Shown one piece after another: positions 34,923 to 44,986 of a stretch of 64,000 bases of DNA. Source of the stretch: Plectosphaerella cucumerina (lineage: Eukaryota > Ascomycota > Sordariomycetes > Glomerellales > Plectosphaerellaceae); assembly GCA_020746995.1 (NCBI GenBank), contig JAGPXD010000006.1, positions 868,001 to 932,000 of the forward strand, read 5' to 3'. Both the position numbers and the translations under genes were made by a program. Position 1 is the first letter of the stretch. Every line of letters starts with the position of its first letter. The notes beneath the pieces were generated by a model. The model had not been told where the DNA came from, searched no databases, and saw only the letters and a program-made list of their open reading frames with translations.

Positions 34923-35219
34923 TGTTGTCCAGCAAGCATATCCGTCTTTTTCGATGACTTTTCACCACACCGCGTCCGGGGAGCATCAACTATTGTAAGA
35001 TCAAGTGATCTGGGTGGATCAGTCTGGTGACCGTGTTGGGCGGGTGTCGCATGTTGGGAGAGAACACCATGTCGGGAGAGGAACATCATGCTGTGTCTTC
35101 ATCCAGGCCGTGCAGACGCGAAAGATTCAATCGTGAAATCGTTATAACACCTAGCTAGAGGATGTAGACATATCTACCAAGTCAGACACCGTTCAGTCCA
35201 CCCTCAAGCACCCCGCCGA
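34923..35219. other. Intergenic region between convergent mei2-type and slp1-type genes
   Basis: This 297-bp stretch holds only the two 3' ends as far as I can see. A near-duplicated GTGTTGGG / ATGTTGGGAGAGAA / ATGTCGGGAGAGGAA run is at about 35,033-35,085. Confidence 0.4.
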
Positions 35220-37826
35220 CTAAGGCGACTCCTCGGGCTGGCAAACATGCGTACTCTGCAATGGAGGAGAGGTTTCCCGTTCAGAACCACCGCCATCGCC
35301 GTGAACGCAGAAGTCGCTTGGACACTCGCAGTTCAAGACCAAGTCGTGCGGTAGTGGCATTCGTTCCCTATGCTGCCCTCCTGGCGCCAGAGACAGTCCC
35401 GACGGAAGCAATGCATCCCCCTCTCGAGTATCCAGCTCAACGGGGGAGAGCAAGCTTGCCTCTGCCTTGAAATTCGATGATCGGATCGTAGTTGATTCTG
35501 AGGGGGGGGTGATCGGCCCGTCTTCGTAAATTGCACCTAAGCCGTCTTGCGTCGCCTGGGAATACCCCTGACTCGCCCAATCACCGCGATGAGTGAAAGG
35601 TGCGTTTGAAGGCGGAGTTGAGTGCTTCGGGACACGCTGATAATGCCCAGAGAAGCCCTCGGCCTGACGATCCAGCCGCTCCCCTGCTCGCAGGGCTGCC
35701 CTAGCCCGTACGTACGGTCTGGGTACGAACGAGAGAGGCGGCATGGCCGACGCCTGCGCCATCGGTACCCTCGAGAAAACAACGAGGATGAGGCAGCACA
35801 GGAGAAGCACGGCCTGTAAAATCGCCATGCGCTTTTGAAAGACGACCTCGTCTGCGAGGATGTTGAGGCGGGAGCTGAGAGCAAGGAGTTCCCTCTGTGA
35901 CTGCTCTTTCTGACTCTCCAAAGCGATCACTGTGGATTGCCAGACCTGATCGTACTGCTGGCGGATGCCAGCAAGATCTGACATCAGAGTGCGGTTGAGG
36001 TTTTCGATGAAACTGTCAACCCTGGCTAATTGGGTACGTTCAGACATGTGTTGGGACTCTTGGAGAATCCGGGATTGGTCTTCGAGATACCTCAGAGACA
36101 GGGTCACGTTTGTCTCGAGGAGCTGGAGGCGTTTGCTCACGGCTTTGTGGAAGCTCTCCTGAACAGTCGGGGACGGCGGGCTCGGAGATGACGACGTGGC
36201 ATTCCGAGCCTTGGCTATGGATGGTCCCTGTGAGCTTGCCCTGTTGGGAGAGGCCATGCTCGACGACCTGATGCTCTCTGTGACGGAAGCAACCCTCTGG
36301 GGTCGCTCCTTGTCGACAACGACGACTGTTGAGGCCGGGGCCGATACTGTTTGGGAGGTGTGTGTCTGAAACTCCGATGATTCCCTGGCAGGCGCGGAAG
36401 CAATCGGCAGTGCAGAGGAGTTTCCTTCCGCTTCGTTGTCGGTAGAGTTCTCACCCTGGGTCGAGCCATCTGCTGCCCGCGAGGGCGATCCGGAAGACGA
36501 GGGGTCGCTGACTGGCAGCAGCCGGGAGTGTTCGACTGCCTTCACGTTGGCGCAGGTTTCAGTCGCAGGTCGTGACCAAAGCCATATCAGGGCAGCCGAG
36601 GCTGATGGGTTGTCTGGTCCAAGAAAAGGGGTAGTGCCGTTGGAGAAGGCGGGAGTGTCGTCGTTGGAGCCCTGGCCTGCTTCGCCCCCGTCGTTGTCGG
36701 CTATGCCGAGCGTTGTCGTCCCCCCCTCGATCTGAGATTGATCATGCTCTTCGTCCTCGGTGGCCGCTTCATTCTCCGTCCAGGAGTCCAGCATGCGTGT
36801 ACCGTGGACGCGGAGCAGAGACACGGGGCAGTAGTACTCGTTGCCGTAGTGGCTCAGAAACTCGATACGAACGTATTTGGCCCAGATGTGGGGATTCGGG
36901 ATCAGGAATGCCTGGATGTCGCGAGAATTCTTCGCTTCAAAGGTCCCCAGTGACGTCCACTTGTCCAGCTTGACTGGGTATCGGCCGCTTACGCTGACTC
37001 GGAAATGCCTAATCATGCTCGAGAAGAACTCGAAGTTTGCCAACACGACCGTATCAATGAGGATGTCATCGGTGAGCTCAACAATGACGAATTTGTTTGC
37101 GGCTGCGCATTCCAACAGCATGTACGAGTCCTTGTTCTCGACGAGTATGGCTTTGGCGTTCTTGGCACCCTCGTTCGTCTTGAGAACCGTGGCTCCGGCG
37201 TCGAACGACGAGTAGGAGAACCTTTCCTTGCAAGTCTTGCCAGCGTCCTTGCTCCTGGACTGGTGGCCCTTCTCCCTGTCATAAGTAGCTGAATCTTGTT
37301 GCTTCTCGTCAGAAGACTCGCCGCCCGAATTTCCTGTGGCGGTGGTGCCGACTGTCTCTGAATCGTCCTCACTGTGAGCCGACGATCCGTCAGAGGCTAC
37401 ATTATCATGTCCACTGGGGTTGTAGCCGCGTGCTTCGTGCTCGATCTGATCATGTGGCACTTCTTGGCTGGCCTCTCTGGCTTGCTGGTCCTTCCAGTCA
37501 TCAAATGAGATGAATGTCCTCGCAAGATATCCATGATCTCCCGGGGTACTGTTCGCAGATGGTTCGGAAGCAGCGACCTCGGTGGTGCTCACCGATATTT
37601 CGGGTGTAGAGAGTGTCGGCTTCGGAGGACTCGAATGGAGGGTGCCAGCAGCGGCTCCAATGTCCTTGTGGCAAAGCGGTGGAAGGACGGGATCGATGTA
37701 GTTGATGATTCGGTGCTCGCAAGTGTTGTTCGGGTCTGGCCGCAGTGTCGTTGTCTGGGCGGTTGTCGACCAGGCATGTGCCAGTATGCAGCCCAGGAAG
37801 AGACTACATTGAGTCCGCAGCAACAT
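35220..37826 (-). CDS. SUN-like ER membrane protein (Slp1/osteopotentia type)
   Basis: A single exon encodes 868 residues. An N-terminal signal peptide (MLLRTQCSLFLGCILAHAWS) leads into a short Cys-containing segment (CEHRIINYIDPVLPPLC) and an acidic, disordered spacer. A SUN-like/galactose-binding-like domain occupies about residues 199-343 (CKERFSYSSFDAGATVLKTN, ANFEFFSSMIRHFRVSVSGR, NEYYCPVSLLRVHGT). Coiled-coil-prone helices follow (about 575-665), then one transmembrane helix (about 667-685) and a disordered cytosolic tail. Yeast Slp1 works with Emp65 in the ER to protect soluble lumenal proteins from degradation. The lumenal N-terminus and single anchor fit that family. There is no intron, unlike most neighbours. 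It lies divergent from nothing close; its 5' side faces the leu2 3' end. Confidence 0.9.
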   Translation of the reverse strand: MLLRTQCSLFLGCILAHAWSTTAQTTTLRPDPNNTCEHRIINYIDPVLPPLCHKDIGAAAGTLHSSPPKPTLSTPEISVSTTEVAASEPSANSTPGDHGYLARTFISFDDWKDQQAREASQEVPHDQIEHEARGYNPSGHDNVASDGSSAHSEDDSETVGTTATGNSGGESSDEKQQDSATYDREKGHQSRSKDAGKTCKERFSYSSFDAGATVLKTNEGAKNAKAILVENKDSYMLLECAAANKFVIVELTDDILIDTVVLANFEFFSSMIRHFRVSVSGRYPVKLDKWTSLGTFEAKNSRDIQAFLIPNPHIWAKYVRIEFLSHYGNEYYCPVSLLRVHGTRMLDSWTENEAATEDEEHDQSQIEGGTTTLGIADNDGGEAGQGSNDDTPAFSNGTTPFLGPDNPSASAALIWLWSRPATETCANVKAVEHSRLLPVSDPSSSGSPSRAADGSTQGENSTDNEAEGNSSALPIASAPARESSEFQTHTSQTVSAPASTVVVVDKERPQRVASVTESIRSSSMASPNRASSQGPSIAKARNATSSSPSPPSPTVQESFHKAVSKRLQLLETNVTLSLRYLEDQSRILQESQHMSERTQLARVDSFIENLNRTLMSDLAGIRQQYDQVWQSTVIALESQKEQSQRELLALSSRLNILADEVVFQKRMAILQAVLLLCCLILVVFSRVPMAQASAMPPLSFVPRPYVRARAALRAGERLDRQAEGFSGHYQRVPKHSTPPSNAPFTHRGDWASQGYSQATQDGLGAIYEDGPITPPSESTTIRSSNFKAEASLLSPVELDTREGDALLPSGLSLAPGGQHRERMPLPHDLVLNCECPSDFCVHGDGGGSERETSPPLQSTHVCQPEESP

Positions 37827-38089
37827 CGTTTCTGCCCATTACTCCTGGACGATGGCGCCGGAAGGTGGATTGTCCGTGAGCTGGCGGGCACGGCGGGGAG
37901 GTCTGAATTGATTTGGTTGTTCGAAAGTGCGAGATCCAAGAGTAAGCCAATTACGTCAGGGCCGCGGATAAGGCTCGGGCATTTATTTGGCTGTCCTGAC
38001 ACGTCCACTTCGCGCGCGATTTTCGAAAAGGGTATCCTCGCGATTGAAGTCGCTGGCCAGGGGCAGTCTTTACTTATTTTTAATGCGGT
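37827..38089. promoter_or_regulatory. Promoter region of the Slp1-type gene
   Basis: The 263-bp spacer between the leu2 stop codon and the Slp1-type start codon holds no gene. It is compact, so promoter of one gene and 3' UTR of the other must share it. Confidence 0.4.
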
Positions 38090-39363
38090 TTACTTCGTCA
38101 GGATAGACTTCAGCTCTGCCGCGACGGCATCTCCAACCTCAACCGTACTAGCATCGCCGCCGAGGTCCCGCGTGCGCAGCCCGTCGTCCAGTACCTTCTT
38201 GACAGCTTCCTCGACTGCTGTAGCCTCGGCTCCCAGGTTGAGGGAGTAGCGAAGCATCATTGCTACTGACAGAATAGTTCCGATCGGGTTCACAACCCCC
38301 TTGCCGGAGATGTCGGGGGCAGAGCCTATTCAATCAGCAAATATCATCACCGAGGTCAATGGGGCAAACCCACCGTGAATTGGCTCGTAGATGCCATTGC
38401 ACTTGCCCTGGCCGTCGGGGATGCCACTCAGGCTTGCACTAGGCAGAAGACCGATGCTACCAGGAATGACGCTGGCTTCGTCGGAAATGATGTCACCAAA
38501 CAGGTTGCTGGTAACGACGACACCGTTAAGGCCGCGAGGGTTCTTCACAAGAATCATGGCGGCCGAGTCGATGAGTTGATGTTCGAGCTGCAACTCGGGA
38601 AACTCGGCTTTGAATATTTCGGTGGTGACCTTGCGCCAGAGACGAGATGTGGCCAGGACATTTGCCTTGTCGAGGCTCCAGACCTTCTTGTCACCGCGGC
38701 GGCGAGCCAGGAAGCCGGCCAGGCGAGCCACACGTTCAATCTCGGCGCGAGTGTACGGCTCGGTGTCCATGGCGTAACCACTGCCATCGTCCTCCTGCCG
38801 CTCGCCAAAGTAGATCCCGCCAGTCAACTCGCGAACAATGACAATGTCAGTGCCACGGCAGACTTCAGCCTTCAGTGGGGAGTATTCAACGAGGGCGTCG
38901 GAGGCGAAGTTGCAAGGGCGCAGGTTTCCGTAGGCCCCGAGTTCCTTACGAAGACGGAGTAGTCCCTGCTCGGGTCGGACGGCACCAGTGCCCCATTTGG
39001 GACCGCCAATGGCACCCAGAAGGATAGCGGAAGCAGCCTTTGCGGCGTTGAGTGCTTCGTCGGTCAGAGGGGAGCCATTGGCATCGATTGAAGCCTTCTA
39101 CTGTTAGTGGCGTAGCAAATTGGGGCAAATCACCGGTTGCACTTACACCACCAAGGAGATGCTCTTGGAGATTGAAGTGACCAGCGGACGGGCGATTCTC
39201 TTCGATGGTCCTGAGGATCTACTTTCTGTGGTTAGTTCAAGTGCTGGTCGTCGAGCGGTCGCAAACACTTGGCTGGTGACAATAAACGTGCCTTGACGCC
39301 CTCGGAGACCACCTCGGGACCGCAATGGTCACCTGCGAAGATGACAATGTCGTGCGTGGCCAT
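38090..39363 (-). CDS. leu2: 3-isopropylmalate dehydrogenase (leucine biosynthesis)
   Basis: Exons on the minus strand are 39363-39292, 39218-39147, 39094-38374 and 38325-38090, giving 366 residues, the family norm. The enzyme oxidatively decarboxylates 3-isopropylmalate with NAD in leucine synthesis. Motifs seen: GDHCGPEV near the N-terminus, GAIGGPKWGTG, the substrate-binding Arg cluster (KVWSLDKANVLATSRLWR context) and metal-binding NLFGDIISDEASVIPGSIGL, then PIHGSAPDISGKG across the last intron. Intron 1 (39,291-39,219) has a GC donor (AAG followed by GCACGT); the GT alternative would delete two conserved residues (VK). The gene is the last intact one before the repeat block: its start codon is only about 215 bp from the boundary at 39,579. 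Confidence 0.96.
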
Positions 39364-39578
39364 GGTCGGTTGCTTCCAAAGGTGTTGACTGCTGCGATTG
39401 ATTGAAAGAAGGAACAGCTGAAGGTAGGATTGAGTGACTCGCTGTCTGTCGTTTGTATTGCTTGCACCTACCCCTCGGTCGGTGAAAGAGGGTCAGAGCT
39501 ACCCCGCCGTCCGATATCGGAGTGATTCCAAACTGCAATAAGAATAAACTAAGGACTAAGTCTAACAACCTACTTCTA
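39364..39578 (-). promoter_or_regulatory. Short leu2 promoter up to the isochore boundary
   Basis: Only about 215 bp of normal-composition sequence lies upstream of leu2 before the poly-C tract. It includes the Leu3-type site. The last about 50 bp (39,530-39,578) are already AT-rich. Confidence 0.55.
39511..39520. promoter_or_regulatory. Candidate Leu3-type site CCGATATCGG upstream of leu2
   Basis: CCGATATCGG is a perfect palindrome of the form CCG-N4-CGG, the arrangement recognised by the Zn2Cys6 regulator Leu3, which responds to alpha-isopropylmalate. It lies 148 bp upstream of the leu2 start codon. Position and pathway fit; use is inference. It is only about 58 bp from the poly-C boundary. 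Confidence 0.6.
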
Positions 39579-39603
39579 CCCCCCCCCCCCCCCCCCCCCC
39601 CCC
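39579..39603. repeat. Poly-C tract (25 C) at the composition boundary
   Basis: An uninterrupted run of 25 C separates GC-rich gene space from AT-rich repeat DNA. It could be a real homopolymer at an insertion junction, or its length could be a sequencing or assembly estimate. Confidence 0.85.
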
Positions 39604-39960
39604 TCTAGGCTATATAATATAACTTTATTTAATTCTAGTATTATAACTATTAAGGGTAGGTTTCCCGGTTATGGTTTTTTTTATAGATAAATCTCTTAGT
39701 AGACTATATATTTTATTATAAGTTATTTTTACTTATTAGATCTTATTTAAGTCTTATTAATTAAATAGTTTATTAATCTAATATACTTAGAGTTATTTTT
39801 AGAACTATCTAGAGATAAACTACCTTAATAAGCCTCATCGTTTAGGATTAGTAAACTAAATTACTAAATTAGGCTTAGTTTAACTTACTTTTACTAGGGG
39901 GTCTAAAATCGATTTTTCGCGGCGATAAGGACTAGCTAGCTTGCTATATACTTACGTTAA
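39604..39960. other. AT-rich, RIP-like sequence without recognisable element
   Basis: These about 360 bases have the TpA-rich, CpA-poor composition of the block to the right but show no protein remnant or copy elsewhere in the window that I can recognise. Confidence 0.4.
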
Positions 39961-41799
39961 TAAGAAGCCTTAAAATATAATCCGGACTCTTATAATCCTA
40001 GAATAAAGCCTAATATCTACCTAAGATAAAGTAGTCCGATGAAACTACTAGGTTAAGACTATTAACCCTAATAAAGAAAAAGAAAGTAAGATAATATAGG
40101 AACTTAAGACCTCCGAGGATAAAGAATTAATCCCCGATACCTAACTATAGGATTAATAACTTAATATCTAGTTAGAAAGATATAGAGACTTTAAAGAGAA
40201 TAAAACTATTAACTTCTTTAGGTATAATACTTAAGATACTAGTAAAGTACCCTATGTAACTTATAATTTCGGTCCTAGGGAAGATAATAATAATTCCCTA
40301 CCCCCTAGTAACCCTAACTATAATACTATATTTTAAGCCTATTATATCTATAATAATTACCCTATATACTATATATAGAAGTTTAGTTATAACTTTTACC
40401 CTAGGTAACCTAATAATAATATAATTAAGTATATCTATACTAATAAGGAACTACCCTATTAAGTACCTACTATTTACCTACCTAGAAAGAGAATTATTAT
40501 CTTTATACTATTACCTAAATACCCTATATTATATATTAGTTATAAAACCCTCTAGTTTAACTACCCTATCGATATATATAGGGTATATACTTTACAAAGA
40601 TCCGAGAATAAAGGATCCTTTATTCCTAGCTAGCTAGGTATTACTAAGAACCTAGGATAGACCCTTACTAGGATTAACCTAAATAACTAAGGTAATTATA
40701 AACTCTATTACTAAAAGGCTAAAAGGACTCTTTAAAAGAATAAGGAATAATAGTATTTTAACTTACTTATAACCCCGGAACTAACTATTATATATTATAA
40801 CTTAATTACTAGCTTACTTACTTTAGGCTACTAAGCTTAAGGTATTAGTATAGTTATATTAGACGAAGTTAGAAAAAGGAAATCTAGGTTATTAAGTTCT
40901 TCCTCTTAATAACCCTAGATAAAGTATAAATACTATAATAACTTAGGAAAAGAGTTAGACTACTTTTGTAAAGGTAAAAGTAAGTATAAGTAAAATCCAT
41001 TAAGACCCTATATAATACGGTATATAATAAAGGTAACTCCGACTATCTTATACTAAGAGTTACCCTATAAGGGTATAAGTATATAATACTCCTAGATAGT
41101 AGGGTATAGGGGAATTATATATTACTATAACTTTAATAGTAACTTAGACTTATAATAAACTATAAAAGATACCCTTACTAGTTAAAATCTATAAAAAGCG
41201 GGTTTATATAGTATAACTAAGGAAGTATCGATTAAGAGATTATATACTTTAAGATCTATATCTAAGGATATATAATACTAATTATATTTAATATTACGGA
41301 AATCGGAGATTAAGATATTATCCTAGGTATCTTATAGTTAATAAAGTATAATCCCTAAGTAAATTAGAATCCTAGTTAGATTTAATAGAGAGATATAACT
41401 CTAGTATAGTTTTATATAAAGACTATAAGATATCTTATATAGTTTAATAAATAAATTTATTAGTATAATAATAACTTAAACCGGGACTATAGTTATAATA
41501 AATAATATAAAGTACTTAAAGAATAAATAAAAAATATTCCGATTAACTACTAGAGGTATTTAATCCTATTTAAGGAGGAACTTAAGACTAGGTTACCCCT
41601 TTATAGTTATTATAATTATAAGATTATACTTAAAGAAGGTATATAACTAAGGTTTTATAGAATCTACTAACTTAATAAAAAGTAGTAGGTTATACTTAAT
41701 AAGTACCTAGAAGAGAACCTTCGGAAAGGATATATCTAACTATTTAAATTACTAACTAGATATCCAATCCTTTTTATCTTAAAAAAAATTAAGAAATTA

Positions 41800-42330
41800 T
41801 AATTATATATTAACTATTAATAATTTAATAATATTATAATTAAAAACTATTACTTTTTACTATTTATTACTAAGTTTCGGGATTTATTAGTAGGAGTATA
41901 ATAGTTTATAGTTATTAACCTTAAAAGAGTATATAACTTAATCTATATAAAGGAAGGAGAGGAGTAGAAAATAACTTTCCGTATTTACTAAGGATACTTT
42001 AAATATTTAGTAATACCTTTCGGGTTTATAAATACTCCGGTTATATTCTAAACGATAATTAATAAAGTCTTTCGCGACTTCCTAGATATTTTTATAGTAG
42101 TATATCTTAATAATATCCTTATCTTTTCGAAAACTCTTAAGGAATATCGAAAGTATATTTACTAAGTCTTAAAATAACTACTAGATACTAAACTACTTAT
42201 TAACCCTAAAAAGAGTAATTTCTATACTTAGGATATAGACTTCCTCGGATATAATATCCGACTAAGGGAAATCTATATAGACCCTAGAAAGATTAAGATA
42301 GTTAAAACTAATTAATATTAGTTAATATCT
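41800..42330 (+). pseudogene. Reverse-transcriptase remnant of Ty3/gypsy copy 1
   Basis: The frame carries the RT palm blocks listed for the parent element, with several in-frame TAA/TAG. Asp codons of the active-site box read as Asn, the G-to-A change expected from RIP. It cannot encode an active enzyme. Confidence 0.8.
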
Positions 42331-43124
42331 CCGATATTAAAGGATTTCTAGGATTTATTAACTTCTTTAAATAATTTATAAAGGGATATAGTTAAATCTC
42401 CTAACCTCTTATAGACTTTATAAAAAAGGATTAGTTATTTTATTAGTAGGATACTAAAGAATAAACCTTTTAAAGTATTAAAAATAATATTTTAAATAAA
42501 TTAATTTTTAAAATCCCCGATCCCAAGTTATTATTTAAAGTTAAGACTAATATATCTAATTATATACTTAGAGGATAACTAGGATAGAGGGATAAAGAAA
42601 GATAACTCTACTTTATTACTTTCTACTTAAAGAAGTTTTATAAAGTAGAATTTAACTATTAAATCTATAATAAAAAGCTAATAGTTATTATTAAAACTTT
42701 TAAGGAATAAAGGTTATACCTCTTAGGTATTATATACTTAATTAAAGTTTTTACGGATTATAAAAACCTTATTAACTTTATAACTATAAAGGAGTTAAAT
42801 AAATAATAGACTAGATAAATAGAATTCCTTTTAGAGTTTAATTTTACTATCTTATACTATAAAGGATTAGAGAATAACTAAGTAGATACTTTAATTCGAT
42901 ATAGTAACTTAGTAAATACTAAAGTCCCTAACTATGGTATAATTCTCTTAATTAATTTATAAAGTAATTTTTTACCTAATAAATAAGTCTTAGAGGTTTT
43001 TATTATTTATAAAGAAACTATTTAAAAACTTATTATATATATTTATAGTATTTTAGCCTACGGATATTAAGGAGTCTAGAAAATATACTAGTATATCTAA
43101 TAATACTATAATAATAATATTATA

Positions 43125-43175
43125 ACGTATATCACAAGCGAGTAGTCCACCCAAGCGAGTAGTCTACCCAACCTA
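43125..43175 (+). repeat. Left terminal inverted repeat of the pogo-like element
   Basis: The left end pairs with the reverse complement of about 44,936-44,984. Differences between the two ends are C/T or G/A, as expected of RIP. Confidence 0.8.
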
Positions 43176-44935
43176 TATTCCACAGAATCAACCCATCGTC
43201 ACGCGATATCTCAGCATTTAATTTAAATAAAAGCTACTCTTCGCTATCCGACGATAACAGGGCAACCTACTAATAAGTTCTCGCGTTATAGCCAGTCTTT
43301 CCGTATACACCACAGCTTCGTTTCTTCGGCGCGGCGCGTATCGACGGAGCTAGATTTTATCGCGTTTCCTCCTTTACTTAAGAATCTACCTCTCTCTAAG
43401 TAATCTAGTCCTATCCCTCGCCTAGAGTAAGGCTCCCTCCTTTTCGTAGTCATACTTTTTTAGCCCTACGACGCCGGCTAAGGGTCGTATTCTCCTCTCA
43501 AAGGATCGCGTTCTCGGACTTTAAAAAGGCAATCTAGTATATAACACCCCGCGTACCCTTCACCAGGAAGTTAATAGCGTTAAGAATTAATATCGGTAAG
43601 CTACTCTTATAACGGCTAATCCGACCTTTAATAAAATCGGACTATAAAATAACTTCTATAGCGGTTATAGGCGTCTAGGAGGTCTAGAGGTCGGGTAGCC
43701 CGTAAGATAACCCCGGAGGCGTCGGCGTCTTTAACTTTATATCTAGCTTCGAGAGAACTACTTTCGGGTTATAGGGTATAAATCTAGCCCCTCGAAAACT
43801 ACCCAGGATATTTTTTTCCGTTATTATATCTCGAAATACAGCCGAAAATACAGGTAGGAAGTCCTCCTTCGTAATATAGCTTATACCAGCCTTTATCTTT
43901 ATCTCGATTTACTAACTATATACTTTCTTTAACAGGCTAAAACAGCTAATATTAAGAGGTTAGAGTAGATATAATAAATAAGGGGTATATAGAGTGTAAT
44001 AATATTATTTTCCTTATAGTAGAGTTTAAATTCGACGGAGTAGTAACTTTCGTAGTTATCTAGGATAAAGATACGATACCCGCCCGTCTTTCTGGGTTTT
44101 ATATATTAGTTAAAATACTAAATCTAATCGAAGCTAATTTTGTTTATTATCTAGCCGTTTAGAGACGTTACGATCCTCTAGTCGCGTAGAATCGCGTCGT
44201 CTTAGTACTAAGTCGAGAGGTAATATTTACCCGTAACCACGATATACAGCGGGACACAGAAACTAGTCGCGTTAACACCCTAGATTACTATAACCTATTC
44301 CCGATTACCCGGCTACCTTATCTTCGGGTTAGAATGTCTTTCCGCGCCTATAATAACTATCCCGTTAGCGATAACGCCTATCTAGAAACTAGTCTTATCG
44401 AAGTTATAAATATCCGAGTCTACTATACTATATTTCGCGACTATATTCCGTATAAGCCGAAACCACACGTTTATCGCGTCTAGATTTTTATATTAAGCTC
44501 TCTTATAGTCGTATCTACAAAAGAAATACGTCCGGAGCTCTAGTTATCGTTTAACGAAGTTAAACACCTAGTTCTTCCCGACGGGTAGCGCATCGCACTC
44601 CGTAAGTAGTTTATTAGCTATATCTCTAACCTCGCCTAACCGAGTAGGGTATAATCGCGAATCTAGGTCGAGTGTATATTTAACAATCGTCTTCTCTTCG
44701 AGCTCGGTTAATTTCGTAGAATTCGGAGGGCTATCGCGTCGGGTAGTAGTACTACGTAGGCGGCGGAGGAGGGTTATCTTCGGTATATCGTAGATCTTCG
44801 CAGCGCTCGTAGCACTTAAAGTCGCTTCGTTTTTTATTACCTAGATAGTAAGAATAATCTAGCTTTCTTTATAAGGTATCGATATTTCTAGTAGTAAAAC
44901 AAACGCGTAACGGGGAGTAGAATCTATAGAATCCG

Positions 44936-44984
44936 GGCGGGCTAGACCACTCGCTTAGGTAGACTACTCGCTTGTGATATACGT
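44936..44984 (-). repeat. Right terminal inverted repeat of the pogo-like element
   Basis: This is the mate of the left repeat, ending CTTGTGATATACGT followed by the TA target duplication. Confidence 0.8.
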
Positions 44985-44986
44985 TA

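Larger units (their letters stand above)
43125..44984 (-). mobile_element. Degraded pogo/Fot1-like DNA transposon nested in the gypsy integrase
   Basis: The element is 1,860 bp with inverted ends starting ACGTATATCACAAGCGAG and a TA duplication (43,123-43,124 and 44,985-44,986), the Tc1/mariner-pogo target. Each terminal repeat holds two tandem copies of AAGCGAGTAGTC(Y)ACCC. On the minus strand (about 44,870-43,560) a DDE transposase is readable through many stops: NFDKTSF, GNRE, GVNATSF, RIFILDNYES and ENNIITLYIP segments match the pogo/Fot1 catalytic core. Flanks join into one gypsy integrase when the element is removed, so it inserted after the retrotransposon. Confidence 0.85.
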
